The notes under the pieces were generated by a model. That model had not been told where the DNA came from, ran no database searches, and was given only the letters and a program-made list of their open reading frames with translations. Below are positions 54,714 through 62,994 of a stretch of 64,000 nucleotides of DNA, in pieces. Position 1 is the first letter of the stretch. Each line of letters opens with the position of its first letter. The position numbers and the translations under genes were made by a program. Source of the DNA: Piscinibacter sp. (GTDB lineage Bacteria; Pseudomonadota; Gammaproteobacteria; Burkholderiales; Burkholderiaceae_C); the NCBI GenBank assembly GCA_016706565.1, contig JADJJI010000004.1:62001-126000 (forward strand), written 5' to 3'.

Positions 54714-56897
54714 ATGTTTCGATCCATCGCGCACCGGGGCCGCCTGGCGCTGGCGGTCTTCGCTTGCGGTGCCGTCTCGGCCTTCGCGGCAGCGCCGCCG
54801 CCGGCGCCGAGCGAGCCGGTCACCGACACCTTCCACGGCGTGCGCGTGGCCGACCCGTACCGCAACCTCGAGAACGTCAAGAGCCCGCAGACGCAGGCCT
54901 GGTTCAAGGCGCAGGCGGAGTACGGCGAGGCCATCCTCTCGCACATCGACATCCGGGACGAGATGGCCCGGCGCGTGGCCGAACTGGGGCGCTCGTCGGG
55001 CGACCTGGTGCGCGAGGTCGTGCGACTGCCCGGCGAGCGCATCTACTACCTGAAGCGGCCGGCCGGCGGGAGCCAGTTCAAGCTGGTGATGCGCGTCGGC
55101 CTGAAGGGTGCCGAGCGCGTGCTGGTCGATCCGGAGCAGCTCGCCAAGGCCACCGGCGTGCCGCACGCGATCAACTACTTCATGCCGTCGTGGGACGGCC
55201 GCACGCTGGCCTACGGCATCTCGGCCGGCGGTTCGGAAGACGCGTCTCTGCACCTGATGGACATCGCCAGCGGCAAGCCGATCGGCACGCCGATCCCGCG
55301 CGTGCGCGAGTCCTACGTGAGCTGGTCGCCCGACAGCCGCCACCTCGCCTACAACCAGGTGCGCGATCTGCCCGCCGGCGCGCCCGACACCGAGACCTTC
55401 CTCGACACCACCGTGTTCCTGCTGAAGGTCGGCCAGCCGGCCAGCCGCGCGCGGCCGCTGTTCGGCCCGCTGGTCGATACCTCGCTCAAGCTCGATCGCA
55501 TCGACGTGGGCTCGATCTACTTCACGCCCCGTGGGCGCTATATGGTGGCGCGCACCACCGACACCACCGTGCCCGAAGGCAAGCTGTTCGTGGCGCCGGT
55601 GGCCGCACTGGCCAGCCGCCGCATCCCGTGGCGGCAGATCTCGTCGGCCGCCGACAAGATCACCGATGTGCAGATGCGCGGCGACAGGCTCTACCTGCGC
55701 ACCTACACCGGCGCGCCGCGCGGCCGTGTCATCGCGCTGTCGCTGAAGGACCCCGTGCTGGCGCGTGCGCGCGAGGTCGCAGCCGAGCCGACGCAAGGCG
55801 TTCTGCGCGAGTTCGGCCTCGACCGCGACGCGCTGTACACCGAGGTGCAGCTGGGCTTCAACACGCGCGTGATGCGCCACGCGAAGGGCACGCCGCGTGA
55901 CGGGCAGGACATCGCGCCCGGCCAGGCCGGATCGACCTTCCTGATCGGCGACCCGGCGCATGCGCAGCGCCAGCCCTGGGTCGGCACGAGCAGCTGGACC
56001 GACCTGCCGCGCGTGCTGGCCGTCGAGGCCGGCGGCACGACCCGCGACACCGGGCTGCGCAACAGCCAGCGGCCGGCCGGCGCGCCGGAGCTGGAGGTCG
56101 CCGAGGTGATGGTGCCCAGCCACGACGGCGTGCGCGTGCCGCTGGCGGTGATCCAACGCAAGGGCCTGGCGCGGGACGGCAGCAACCCGACCCTGCTGAT
56201 CGGCTACGGCGCCTACGGATTCACCTTCGAGGCCTACTACGACCCGCGCGCCCTGGCCTGGCTGGAGCGCGGCGGCGTGATCGCCTTCGCCAACGTGCGC
56301 GGCAGCGGCGCCTTCGGCGACGAATGGCACCGCGCCGGCTTCAAGACCACCAAACCCAACACCTGGAAAGACGGCATCGCCTGCGCACGCTGGCTGATCG
56401 AGCAGCGTTATGCATCGCCGGCGACGATGGGCATCTGGGGCACCAGCGCCGGCGGCATCTTCGTCGGCCGCGCGGTCACCGCGGCGCCGGAGCTGTTCGC
56501 CGCCGCGGTGTTCGACGTCGGCATGCTCGACGCCGTGCGCTCGGAGGAGTCGGCCAACGGCATCACCAACATCTCGGAGTTCGGCACCGTCAAGGACCCG
56601 GCCGAATTCGCCGCGCTGCTGGAGATGAGCACCTACCACCAGATCAAGGACGGCAGCGCCTATCCCGCAGTGATGCTGGTGCACGGCATGAACGACCCGC
56701 GCGTGGACGTGTGGAACAGCGGCAAGGCGGCGGCGCGGCTGCAGGTCGCCAGCAGCAGCGGTAAGCCTGTGTTCATGCGCCTGGACGGCCAGGCCGGCCA
56801 CGGCGTGGGCAGCACGGCGCAGCAGGCGGCCAGCCAGCGCGCAGACATCTACAGCTTCCTGCTGTGGCAGTTCGGCAAGGCGGGCCTGAAGCCCTGA
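54714..56897 (+). CDS. Prolyl oligopeptidase family serine peptidase (S9), secreted
   Basis: 727 aa with a signal peptide (MFRSIAHRGRLALAVFACGA to AFA, cleavage near residue 26) and a GGGGGA ribosome site. An N-terminal seven-bladed propeller (about 100-430) gates the catalytic alpha/beta-hydrolase domain. The triad is Ser578 (GIWGTSAGG), Asp661 (HGMNDPRVD) and His696 (QAGHGVG). The elbow is GTSAGG rather than the GGSNGG of classical prolyl oligopeptidases, so specificity may differ. It is expected in the periplasm, cleaving short Pro-containing or modified peptides. It is divergent from the Hcp-like gene. Confidence 0.93.
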   Translation: MFRSIAHRGRLALAVFACGAVSAFAAAPPPAPSEPVTDTFHGVRVADPYRNLENVKSPQTQAWFKAQAEYGEAILSHIDIRDEMARRVAELGRSSGDLVREVVRLPGERIYYLKRPAGGSQFKLVMRVGLKGAERVLVDPEQLAKATGVPHAINYFMPSWDGRTLAYGISAGGSEDASLHLMDIASGKPIGTPIPRVRESYVSWSPDSRHLAYNQVRDLPAGAPDTETFLDTTVFLLKVGQPASRARPLFGPLVDTSLKLDRIDVGSIYFTPRGRYMVARTTDTTVPEGKLFVAPVAALASRRIPWRQISSAADKITDVQMRGDRLYLRTYTGAPRGRVIALSLKDPVLARAREVAAEPTQGVLREFGLDRDALYTEVQLGFNTRVMRHAKGTPRDGQDIAPGQAGSTFLIGDPAHAQRQPWVGTSSWTDLPRVLAVEAGGTTRDTGLRNSQRPAGAPELEVAEVMVPSHDGVRVPLAVIQRKGLARDGSNPTLLIGYGAYGFTFEAYYDPRALAWLERGGVIAFANVRGSGAFGDEWHRAGFKTTKPNTWKDGIACARWLIEQRYASPATMGIWGTSAGGIFVGRAVTAAPELFAAAVFDVGMLDAVRSEESANGITNISEFGTVKDPAEFAALLEMSTYHQIKDGSAYPAVMLVHGMNDPRVDVWNSGKAAARLQVASSSGKPVFMRLDGQAGHGVGSTAQQAASQRADIYSFLLWQFGKAGLKP

Positions 56898-56919
56898 GCG
56901 CCGAGGCGAGCCCGGTCGC

Positions 56920-58047
56920 ATGGCCACGCCGCTGACGCTGCTCGATGCGCTGCTGCGCGGCACGCTGCTGGCGCTGCTGCTGCTGATGGCTGCCGTGCTG
57001 CGGCGCGACCGGCCGCGTTCACCCGCGGCGCTGGCCAGCGTGGCGATTTCGCTCGGCCTGTCCGTGCAGGTGATGGGCGCCATGCCGTGGATCGAGGATC
57101 AGCTGGTCGGTGGCCCCTGGTTTGCGCCGGTGATCGGCATCTCGGTGGCCAATGCCGTGCTGTTCTGGGTTTTCGTGCAGGCACTGTTCGACGACGAGTT
57201 CGTGCTGCGCCCGCACCACCTGCTGGCCTGGGGCGCGGCCGTCGCGCTGGGCATGCTGAACTGCCTGACCGCCGGCGTTCATGCGACGCCGCTGCGCGAC
57301 GTGACGATGGCCTTGCAGCGCGCCGTGCCGGTGCTCTTCGCGGTGCTCGCCGTGCTCGCCGCGGCGCGGCACTGGCGCGCCGACCTGGTGGAAGGGCGGC
57401 GCCGCCTGCGTGCCTTCCTGCTCGTCAGCGGCGTCGCCTACACGCTGGCGATGCTGTTCGTGCGGCTCGCCTCGGGGCAGGGGAAGCTGTCCGCCCTGGC
57501 CGCGCTGCTGGATGTGCTGGCGCTGCTGGTGATGGTGGCGGCGGCAGCCTGGGGGCTGTTGCGGCTGGGCGCCGGCGAACTGTTCCCGCAGGCCGCTCCG
57601 GTGCCCGTGTCCGTGCCCGACATGCCACCGGCAAGTGCCGCGGCGGCGACCGTCGCGGCCGAGGTGGGCGAGGCGTGCGAGGCGATCGACCCGGCCGACG
57701 AGCGCCTCGCGCTGGCGCTGCAGCGCGTCATGGACGAAGAGCGCGCGTACCGCGACGAGGGCCTGAGCGTGGCCAGCCTGGCCGCCCGGCTCGGCGCGCC
57801 GGAATACCGCTTGCGTCGGCTGATCAACCAGCGCCTGGGGCACCGCAACTTCAACGCCTTCGTCAACGGGTATCGGCTCGCCGAAGCCCGCGCTGCCCTG
57901 GTCGACCCCCGGCGCAGCGAACTGCCGGTGCTGTCGATCGCGCTGGATGCCGGTTTCCAGTCCATCGGCCCCTTCAATCGCGCCTTCAAGGCCGCCACCG
58001 GCCTCACGCCGACCGAGTTCCGCCGGGAAAAGCTGGCCGATTCCTGA
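56920..58047 (+). CDS. Membrane-anchored AraC-family regulator
   Basis: 375 aa. The N-terminal 220 residues contain about seven hydrophobic helices, and the C-terminal 110 carry two AraC-type helix-turn-helix motifs (LSVASLAARLGAPEYRLRRL and PVLSIALDAGFQSIGPFNRA, ending TGLTPTEFRRE). Such proteins detect a signal in or across the membrane and bind DNA near it. The downstream alpha/beta hydrolase gene is a likely target because it follows after 98 bases in the same direction. Confidence 0.92.
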   Translation: MATPLTLLDALLRGTLLALLLLMAAVLRRDRPRSPAALASVAISLGLSVQVMGAMPWIEDQLVGGPWFAPVIGISVANAVLFWVFVQALFDDEFVLRPHHLLAWGAAVALGMLNCLTAGVHATPLRDVTMALQRAVPVLFAVLAVLAAARHWRADLVEGRRRLRAFLLVSGVAYTLAMLFVRLASGQGKLSALAALLDVLALLVMVAAAAWGLLRLGAGELFPQAAPVPVSVPDMPPASAAAATVAAEVGEACEAIDPADERLALALQRVMDEERAYRDEGLSVASLAARLGAPEYRLRRLINQRLGHRNFNAFVNGYRLAEARAALVDPRRSELPVLSIALDAGFQSIGPFNRAFKAATGLTPTEFRREKLADS

Positions 58048-58145
58048 AATCGGCCAGGCGTCGCGGGTTTCGGCAAGACGCGACGGCGCCGCGTCGCCAT
58101 CGTCCGCATCACCGGGGGCAGGGGCCTTCGACGAGGAGACGGACG

Positions 58146-59201
58146 ATGACGACGAATCGGGTGACAAGGGGCCGTGGCCTGCGGGCCGGGGTGGTGATGT
58201 GGGCCGCGATGCTGGCTGCGCTGGTGGCCGGCCCGGCGCAGGCGGCGATGGGCATGACGGAGATCGCCGCCGCGGGGCTGGACGGCCCGATGACGGTGTA
58301 CTACCCGAGCGACAGTCCGAGCCGCCGGGGCGCCGGGCCCTTCGCGCTGGACGTGGCCGCCGACGGCAGGCCGGTCCGCGGCAACGGCCGCCTGGTGGTG
58401 GTGACGCACGGCACCGGCGCCTCGCCCTGGGTCTATGCCGACCAGGCTCGCGCGCTGGTGGATGCGGGCTTCGTCGTCGCGCTGCCGCTGCACCGTGCCG
58501 ACAACTACCTCGACCACAGCGATGCCCAGGGTGCGCTGGAGCGTCGCCCGCGGGAGGTCTCGCGCGCGATCGACCGCATCGGCGAGGACACGCGCTTCGC
58601 ACCGCTGCTCTCGCTCGACCGCGTCGGCGTGTACGGCATGTCGGCCGGCGGGCACACCGCGCTGACGCTGGCCGGCGGCCGCTGGTCGTACGCCAATTTT
58701 CGCCGCCACTGCGACACCCATCTGGCGGCGGACTTCCAGTTCTGCGTGGGCGTGATCACCCAGCTGAATGGCGGCCTGCTGGACGGCTTCAAACAATGGA
58801 TGGCGCGCACCGTCATCGGCTGGCGCTTCGCCGACGAGACGGTGCGTGGCCACGAGGACGCGCGCATCGCCGCCATCGTGGCGGCGGTGCCGGCGGCGGC
58901 AACGCACGACATGGCCTCGCTGGCCACGCCGCGCGTGCCGCTGGCCCTGGTCACCGCGCGGCAGGACCGCTGGCTGGTGCCGCGGTTCCACTCCGACCGC
59001 GTGCTGCAGGCCTGCGGCGGCTGCGAGCATCTGGTCGACCTGGAGCGCGGCGGCCACGGCGCCTATCTGTCGCCGCTGCCGCCCGACCTGAGCGGCGTGC
59101 TCGCGCAGATGCTGGCCGACCCGCCGGGCTTCGATCGCGCCGCGCTGCCCGCCGTGCATGCAAAGGTGGCCGAGTTCTTCCGCCGCCATCTGCTGCCCTG
59201 A
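58146..59201 (+). CDS. Secreted alpha/beta hydrolase (dienelactone hydrolase-like)
   Basis: 351 aa. GAGGAGA lies six bases before the ATG. Signal peptide, probably cleaved after AQA near residue 33. Catalytic Ser166 lies in GVYGMSAGGHTALTL, preceded by the oxyanion loop VVVTHGTGASPW; an acidic residue is in ALVTARQDRWLVP and a His in RGGHGAYL. It probably acts in the periplasm on an ester or lipid-like substrate. Regulation by the upstream membrane AraC protein is plausible. Confidence 0.88.
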   Translation: MTTNRVTRGRGLRAGVVMWAAMLAALVAGPAQAAMGMTEIAAAGLDGPMTVYYPSDSPSRRGAGPFALDVAADGRPVRGNGRLVVVTHGTGASPWVYADQARALVDAGFVVALPLHRADNYLDHSDAQGALERRPREVSRAIDRIGEDTRFAPLLSLDRVGVYGMSAGGHTALTLAGGRWSYANFRRHCDTHLAADFQFCVGVITQLNGGLLDGFKQWMARTVIGWRFADETVRGHEDARIAAIVAAVPAAATHDMASLATPRVPLALVTARQDRWLVPRFHSDRVLQACGGCEHLVDLERGGHGAYLSPLPPDLSGVLAQMLADPPGFDRAALPAVHAKVAEFFRRHLLP

Positions 59202-59260
59202 CGGGCGGGTCGCGGCGGCGGGTGCGATCATGGCGGCCCGTTCACTCCGGCGACCCAACC

Positions 59261-60238
59261 ATGGCCCTCGTGTTCCTCACCGGCGGCAGCGGCTTCGTCG
59301 GCGGCCACCTGCTGCGCGAACTGCGCCAGGCGGGCCATGAGGTGCACGCGATGTCGCGGCGCGCCGAGTCCGATGCGCCGCTGGCCGCGCTCGGCGCCAC
59401 GCCGGTGCGGGCCGACCTGTCCGACGAGGCGGCGCTGACGCGAGCGATGGCGGGCTGCGAGTCCGTCTTCCACGCCGCGGCGGACACCAGCCTGTGGACG
59501 CCGAACGCCGCCGCGCAGACCGCCACCAACGTGCTGGGCACGCAGAACCTGCTGCGCGCGGCCGAGGCGGCGCGTGTGGGCGCCTTCGTGCACACCTCGT
59601 CGGTGTCGGCCTTCTCGCACCTCGTCACGCAGGTGCTCGACGAGACCGTGCCGCAGCGCGGCGGCGAGAGCTGGATCAACTACGAGCGCAGCAAGTACCT
59701 CGGCGAGCAGGCGGTGCGCGGCAGCGGCCTGCCGTGGATCGTCTTCAACCCGGCGCACGTGCTCGGCCCCGGCGACCGGCACAGCTGGGCGCGCCTGATC
59801 CGCCTGATCGACCAGGAGAAGCTGCCGGGCATCCCGCCGGGCAGCGGCGACTTCGCCGATGTGCGCGAGATCGCCCGCGCGCAGGTGCGCGCCTGGCAGA
59901 GGGGGCGTTTCGGCCAGGCCTACGTGATGGGCGGCCAGCGCGAGAGTTACGTCGACTTCGTGCACCGCGTGGGCACCGCGCTGGGGCGGCGCACGCCACG
60001 CGGCGCCACGCCGGCCTGGGCGCTGATGACGGTGGCGCGGCTGGCCGATGCGTGGTCGCGCGTCACGGGCCGCGAGCCGAACGTGACACCCGAAGCCGCC
60101 ACGCTGACCAGCCAGGTGCGACGCGTCGATTCGGCCAAGGCGCGGCGCGAGCTCGACTACCGCGAGACTCCGCTGGACGGGCTGCTCGCCGACACGCTGG
60201 CCTGGATGCGCAGCGACGGGCTGATCGGCCGGCGCTGA
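59261..60238 (+). CDS. NAD-dependent epimerase/dehydratase (extended SDR)
   Basis: 325 aa. N-terminal Rossmann motif TGGSGFVGG (Gly8, Gly11, Gly14), and active-site Tyr141 and Lys145 in YERSKYLGEQ, with HTSSVSAFSH supplying the Ser/Thr. It resembles dihydroflavonol-4-reductase/3-beta-hydroxysteroid dehydrogenase-like SDRs rather than sugar epimerases (NPAHVLGPGD). Cofactor is probably NADP, because basic residues follow the second strand (MSRRAES). Substrate unknown. Convergent with the next gene. Confidence 0.9.
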   Translation: MALVFLTGGSGFVGGHLLRELRQAGHEVHAMSRRAESDAPLAALGATPVRADLSDEAALTRAMAGCESVFHAAADTSLWTPNAAAQTATNVLGTQNLLRAAEAARVGAFVHTSSVSAFSHLVTQVLDETVPQRGGESWINYERSKYLGEQAVRGSGLPWIVFNPAHVLGPGDRHSWARLIRLIDQEKLPGIPPGSGDFADVREIARAQVRAWQRGRFGQAYVMGGQRESYVDFVHRVGTALGRRTPRGATPAWALMTVARLADAWSRVTGREPNVTPEAATLTSQVRRVDSAKARRELDYRETPLDGLLADTLAWMRSDGLIGRR

Positions 60239-60257
60239 ACGGTCGGCGGCGCGCGAC

Positions 60258-61484
60258 TCAAGCCGCGTCGTCGATCGCGAAGCGCAGGCCGGCGCGCTCC
60301 TGCAGCCGGCGCACCAGCGCCATGCCCATCGCGGCCCCGGGTGTCCAGACGCCGCCGGCGGCCATGCCGCGGTCCACGTCCTGCAGCAGGCACAGCGCCG
60401 CCTCGCAGAGCATTCTGGAGGTGGAGCCGTAGCCGGGGTCGCGGTCGCCCTCGACCACGGCGCGCAGCGTGCGGCCGTCGTCGGTCTCGCCGCTGAACAC
60501 CAGTTCGTAGCGGCCGGTCTCGCGCTCGTGCGGTCCTGGCCCCTCGCCGGGCTTGGGCAGCACGTAGCGGCTGAGCAGCGCGCGTGCCGGCGCAAAGCCG
60601 AGCGCGGCGTTCTGCAGTTTCGTGTTCAGCGCGAGCCGTCGCGCGCGGCGCTGGCCGGCCGGGCCGCGGCCCGCCAGCAAACGCTCGTCGTAGACGAAGT
60701 CACGGCCGTAGGGGTGGTCGCGCAGCGCGTTGGTGCGGTGCACGTTCTTCGTATTGATGGTCGCCATCACGAAGGGCGCCGTCCACGCCTGGGCCGCCTC
60801 GTCGTAGCGGGCGCCAGCGTCGTCGGGCTGGGCCGGCCCGCGAAAGCCCGGCGTCAGCGCGAACGGGTCGGCCAGCACGCGGGCGAGCGAAGGCTCGCGG
60901 CGCGTCAGCTCCAGCGTGGCGAGCAGGCTGGCCAGCGTGCCGCCGGAGAAGCTGCCCTTCATCACGCGTACCCGGCCGCGCACGCGCTGCAGCGGCTTGC
61001 CGAAACGCTGCATCGCCTCGTGCTGCAGGAACAGCACGCCGAGGTCGAAGGGGATCGAATCGAAGCCGCACGAGAAGACGATGCGCGCACCGCTCTTGCG
61101 CGCCGGGCCTTCCAGGCGCGGGATCATCTGCGCCATCCACAACGGCTCGCCGCACAGGTCGACGTAGTCGGTGCCGGCCTTCGCGCAGGCTTCGACCAGC
61201 GCCGTGCCGTGCAACTGGTAGGGCCCGACGGTGGTGATGACCACCCGGGCCTGCCGCACCAGCGCCGTCAGCGAGGCAGGGTGCGAGGCGTCGGCCACCA
61301 GCAGCGGCAGCGCCGGATCGGCGCCGATGCGATCGCGCACCTGCACCAGCTTGTCGAGGCTGCGACCGGCCATCGCCCAAGCCAGCTCGCCGCCCACGCC
61401 GTGCGTGGCGTTCAGGTATTCGGCCACCAGCTGCCCGGTGAAGCCGGTGGCGCCGAAGACGATCAGGTCGAGCGTGGTCTTCAC
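60258..61484 (-). CDS. Saccharopine dehydrogenase-like (trans-acting enoyl reductase family) protein
   Basis: 408 aa, GTG start (GTGAAGACC). The NADP-binding loop GATGFTG (11-17) is followed by TVGPYQLHGTALVEACAKAG, YVDLCGE and FSCGFDSIPFDLG, all typical of the saccharopine dehydrogenase-like family that includes mycobacterial trans-acting enoyl reductases. True lysine-pathway saccharopine dehydrogenases differ in the C-terminal half. It probably acts on a lipid or polyketide enoyl group. No ribosome site is evident. Confidence 0.87.
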   Translation of the reverse strand: MKTTLDLIVFGATGFTGQLVAEYLNATHGVGGELAWAMAGRSLDKLVQVRDRIGADPALPLLVADASHPASLTALVRQARVVITTVGPYQLHGTALVEACAKAGTDYVDLCGEPLWMAQMIPRLEGPARKSGARIVFSCGFDSIPFDLGVLFLQHEAMQRFGKPLQRVRGRVRVMKGSFSGGTLASLLATLELTRREPSLARVLADPFALTPGFRGPAQPDDAGARYDEAAQAWTAPFVMATINTKNVHRTNALRDHPYGRDFVYDERLLAGRGPAGQRRARRLALNTKLQNAALGFAPARALLSRYVLPKPGEGPGPHERETGRYELVFSGETDDGRTLRAVVEGDRDPGYGSTSRMLCEAALCLLQDVDRGMAAGGVWTPGAAMGMALVRRLQERAGLRFAIDDAA

Positions 61485-61526
61485 GGATGCATCGTCGCAC
61501 AGACGACGCGGATCAACGCACGAAAA

Positions 61527-61982
61527 TCAGCCCGCCGCCAGCCACTCGCGGATCTGCGCCTGCACGCGCGGCTCCGACAACCCGGTGCGCGGGTCGCACA
61601 GGATCAGCTCGGGCGGCGGCGGGTCGCCGAAGGCCACCGGAGAGTCGTCGAGGATGCGGTAGGACGACACCGTCGGGTGCCGCGTCAGCCAGGCCTGGAT
61701 GCAGGCGTAACGTTCGCCCAGCGGCGTGCAGCCGAGGTAGCGATGGCCCAGGTCGCCGAGCAGGTCGCCGATCTCCTGCTCGGAGTGCGCGAAGCGCCAG
61801 TTGGAGTGCACCACCACGTAGACGTCGTCGTGGCCGGCGAGCAGCCCCGGCAGGATGTCGAACCAGCAGAACACGTCAAGGCGCACGCCGCCCGTGGCGC
61901 CGCCGCGGTGCGCCGCGCGCGCCTCGTCGTCCACGCCGCACGGGTGGGTGACACCGCCGAAGTCGAGAAAGATCACGCGCAT
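61527..61982 (-). CDS. HAD-like domain protein (151 aa)
   Basis: Resembles the HAD domain associated with 'Swiss army knife' RNA-repair proteins: an N-terminal FLDFGGVTHPC in place of the DxDGV(L/T)HP motif, VVVHSNWRF as the S/T motif and YRILDDSPVAFG as the acidic motif. The second Asp of the first motif is Gly, so phosphatase activity is doubtful. It is a stand-alone gene between the enoyl reductase-like gene and a small hypothetical. Confidence 0.72.
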   Translation of the reverse strand: MRVIFLDFGGVTHPCGVDDEARAAHRGGATGGVRLDVFCWFDILPGLLAGHDDVYVVVHSNWRFAHSEQEIGDLLGDLGHRYLGCTPLGERYACIQAWLTRHPTVSSYRILDDSPVAFGDPPPPELILCDPRTGLSEPRVQAQIREWLAAG

Positions 61983-62064
61983 GGTCGCCAGGCCCTGGAA
62001 GTCACGCTACCGTATGCAGCTCGCGCCGCACTGTCATTGTGTTGTCGCAAACCGCCCCCGATCG

Positions 62065-62391
62065 ATGAACGAAGACTCGCAGATCCTCATCCCCGACTCC
62101 TTCGTCGCGCTCTACCTGAACCCTGGCCGCAGCAAGCCCAGCGTGCCGCGCGACGAGCTGGCCGCACGCTACGAGCTGTGCGAGGACCTCGCGCAGGCGA
62201 TGGTGGAGCACGCCCGCGCGATGCTGTTCGGCCAGGGCATCAGCGAGGACGAGGTGCTGTCGCGCTGCCATCGCGGGCTGGTTGGCGATGGCTCGGTCGT
62301 CAGCGCGCCCGAGGCCACCTGGGTGGTGCGCCGGCTGGCCGAGCTGCTCGACTGGGAATGCCCCGAACTCGGCCGAGGCACGGGCGAGTGA
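62065..62391 (+). CDS. Small Burkholderiales hypothetical protein (108 aa)
   Basis: MNEDSQILIPDSFVALYLNP, DELAARYELCEDLAQAM, EVLSRCHRGLVGDGS and WVVRRLAELLDWE. I recall close relatives in Comamonadaceae and neighbours, often carrying an automatic 'ATPase with chaperone activity' label, but there is no P-loop or ATPase motif here, so that label is not supported. The start at 62065 is the only good ATG; the ribosome site is weak. Probably a soluble helical protein. Confidence 0.8.
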   Translation: MNEDSQILIPDSFVALYLNPGRSKPSVPRDELAARYELCEDLAQAMVEHARAMLFGQGISEDEVLSRCHRGLVGDGSVVSAPEATWVVRRLAELLDWECPELGRGTGE

Positions 62392-62448
62392 CAATGCACC
62401 TCGCCACGTCGTTGGGCGGCGTGGAACCGTGAACCTAAGAGGAATCGC

Positions 62449-62976
62449 ATGAAGACCTACCAGGCCGTCAGAGCCGAAATCGCCAAGCTCGAAAGACAAG
62501 CCGAGGAGCTGCGCCGGCAGGAGCTCAAGACCGTCATTGCGCAGGTGCGCCAGGTCATCTCCGACTACGGCCTGAGCGCCGCCGACCTGGGCCTGAGCGG
62601 CGCGCGCACGCGTGCGGCCGCCGCCGGGCGCCAGCGCGCCGCGCCGGCGGGCCGCCGTGTCTCGGCCGGCGTCGCCAAGTACCGCGATCCGAAGACCGGC
62701 CAGACCTGGACCGGCCACGGCCGGCCGCCGGCATGGATCGTCTCGGCCAAGGACCGAAATGCCTTCCTGATCGGCGATGCCGTTGCGCCGGCGAAGGCCG
62801 CGAAGCAGGCCAAGGCCAAGACGGCAAAGGCGGTGAAAGCGGTGAAGGCGACGAAGGCTGCCAAGCCCGTCGCCAAGGCGAGCGCGAAGACCCGGGCCGC
62901 GGCGCGTGCGAAGAAGGCGCGCGCCGCAGCGAAGAGCGGGGCGGTGCAGATCGAGTCGGGCGTCGCCGCGCAGTAG
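62449..62976 (+). CDS. H-NS-family nucleoid protein with lysine-rich tail
   Basis: 175 aa. A coiled-coil oligomerisation region lies near the N-terminus (residues about 3-45), and the H-NS DNA-binding motif is KYRDPKTGQTWTGHGRPPAWI-like: KYRDPKTGQTWTGHGRPP at about 82-99. An Ala/Lys repeat tail resembles histone H1 and follows from about residue 116 (KAKTAKAVKAVKATKAAKP). This H-NS plus KA-tail layout is characteristic of Burkholderiales. A GAGGA site precedes the ATG. It binds AT-rich and curved DNA and silences foreign genes. Confidence 0.92.
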   Translation: MKTYQAVRAEIAKLERQAEELRRQELKTVIAQVRQVISDYGLSAADLGLSGARTRAAAAGRQRAAPAGRRVSAGVAKYRDPKTGQTWTGHGRPPAWIVSAKDRNAFLIGDAVAPAKAAKQAKAKTAKAVKAVKATKAAKPVAKASAKTRAAARAKKARAAAKSGAVQIESGVAAQ

Positions 62977-62994
62977 CCGAACCGGCCGCATCGT

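Noticed and set aside
62065..62391. ATPase with chaperone activity
   Set aside because: No Walker motifs or chaperone signature; the label seems to be propagated between similar short proteins.
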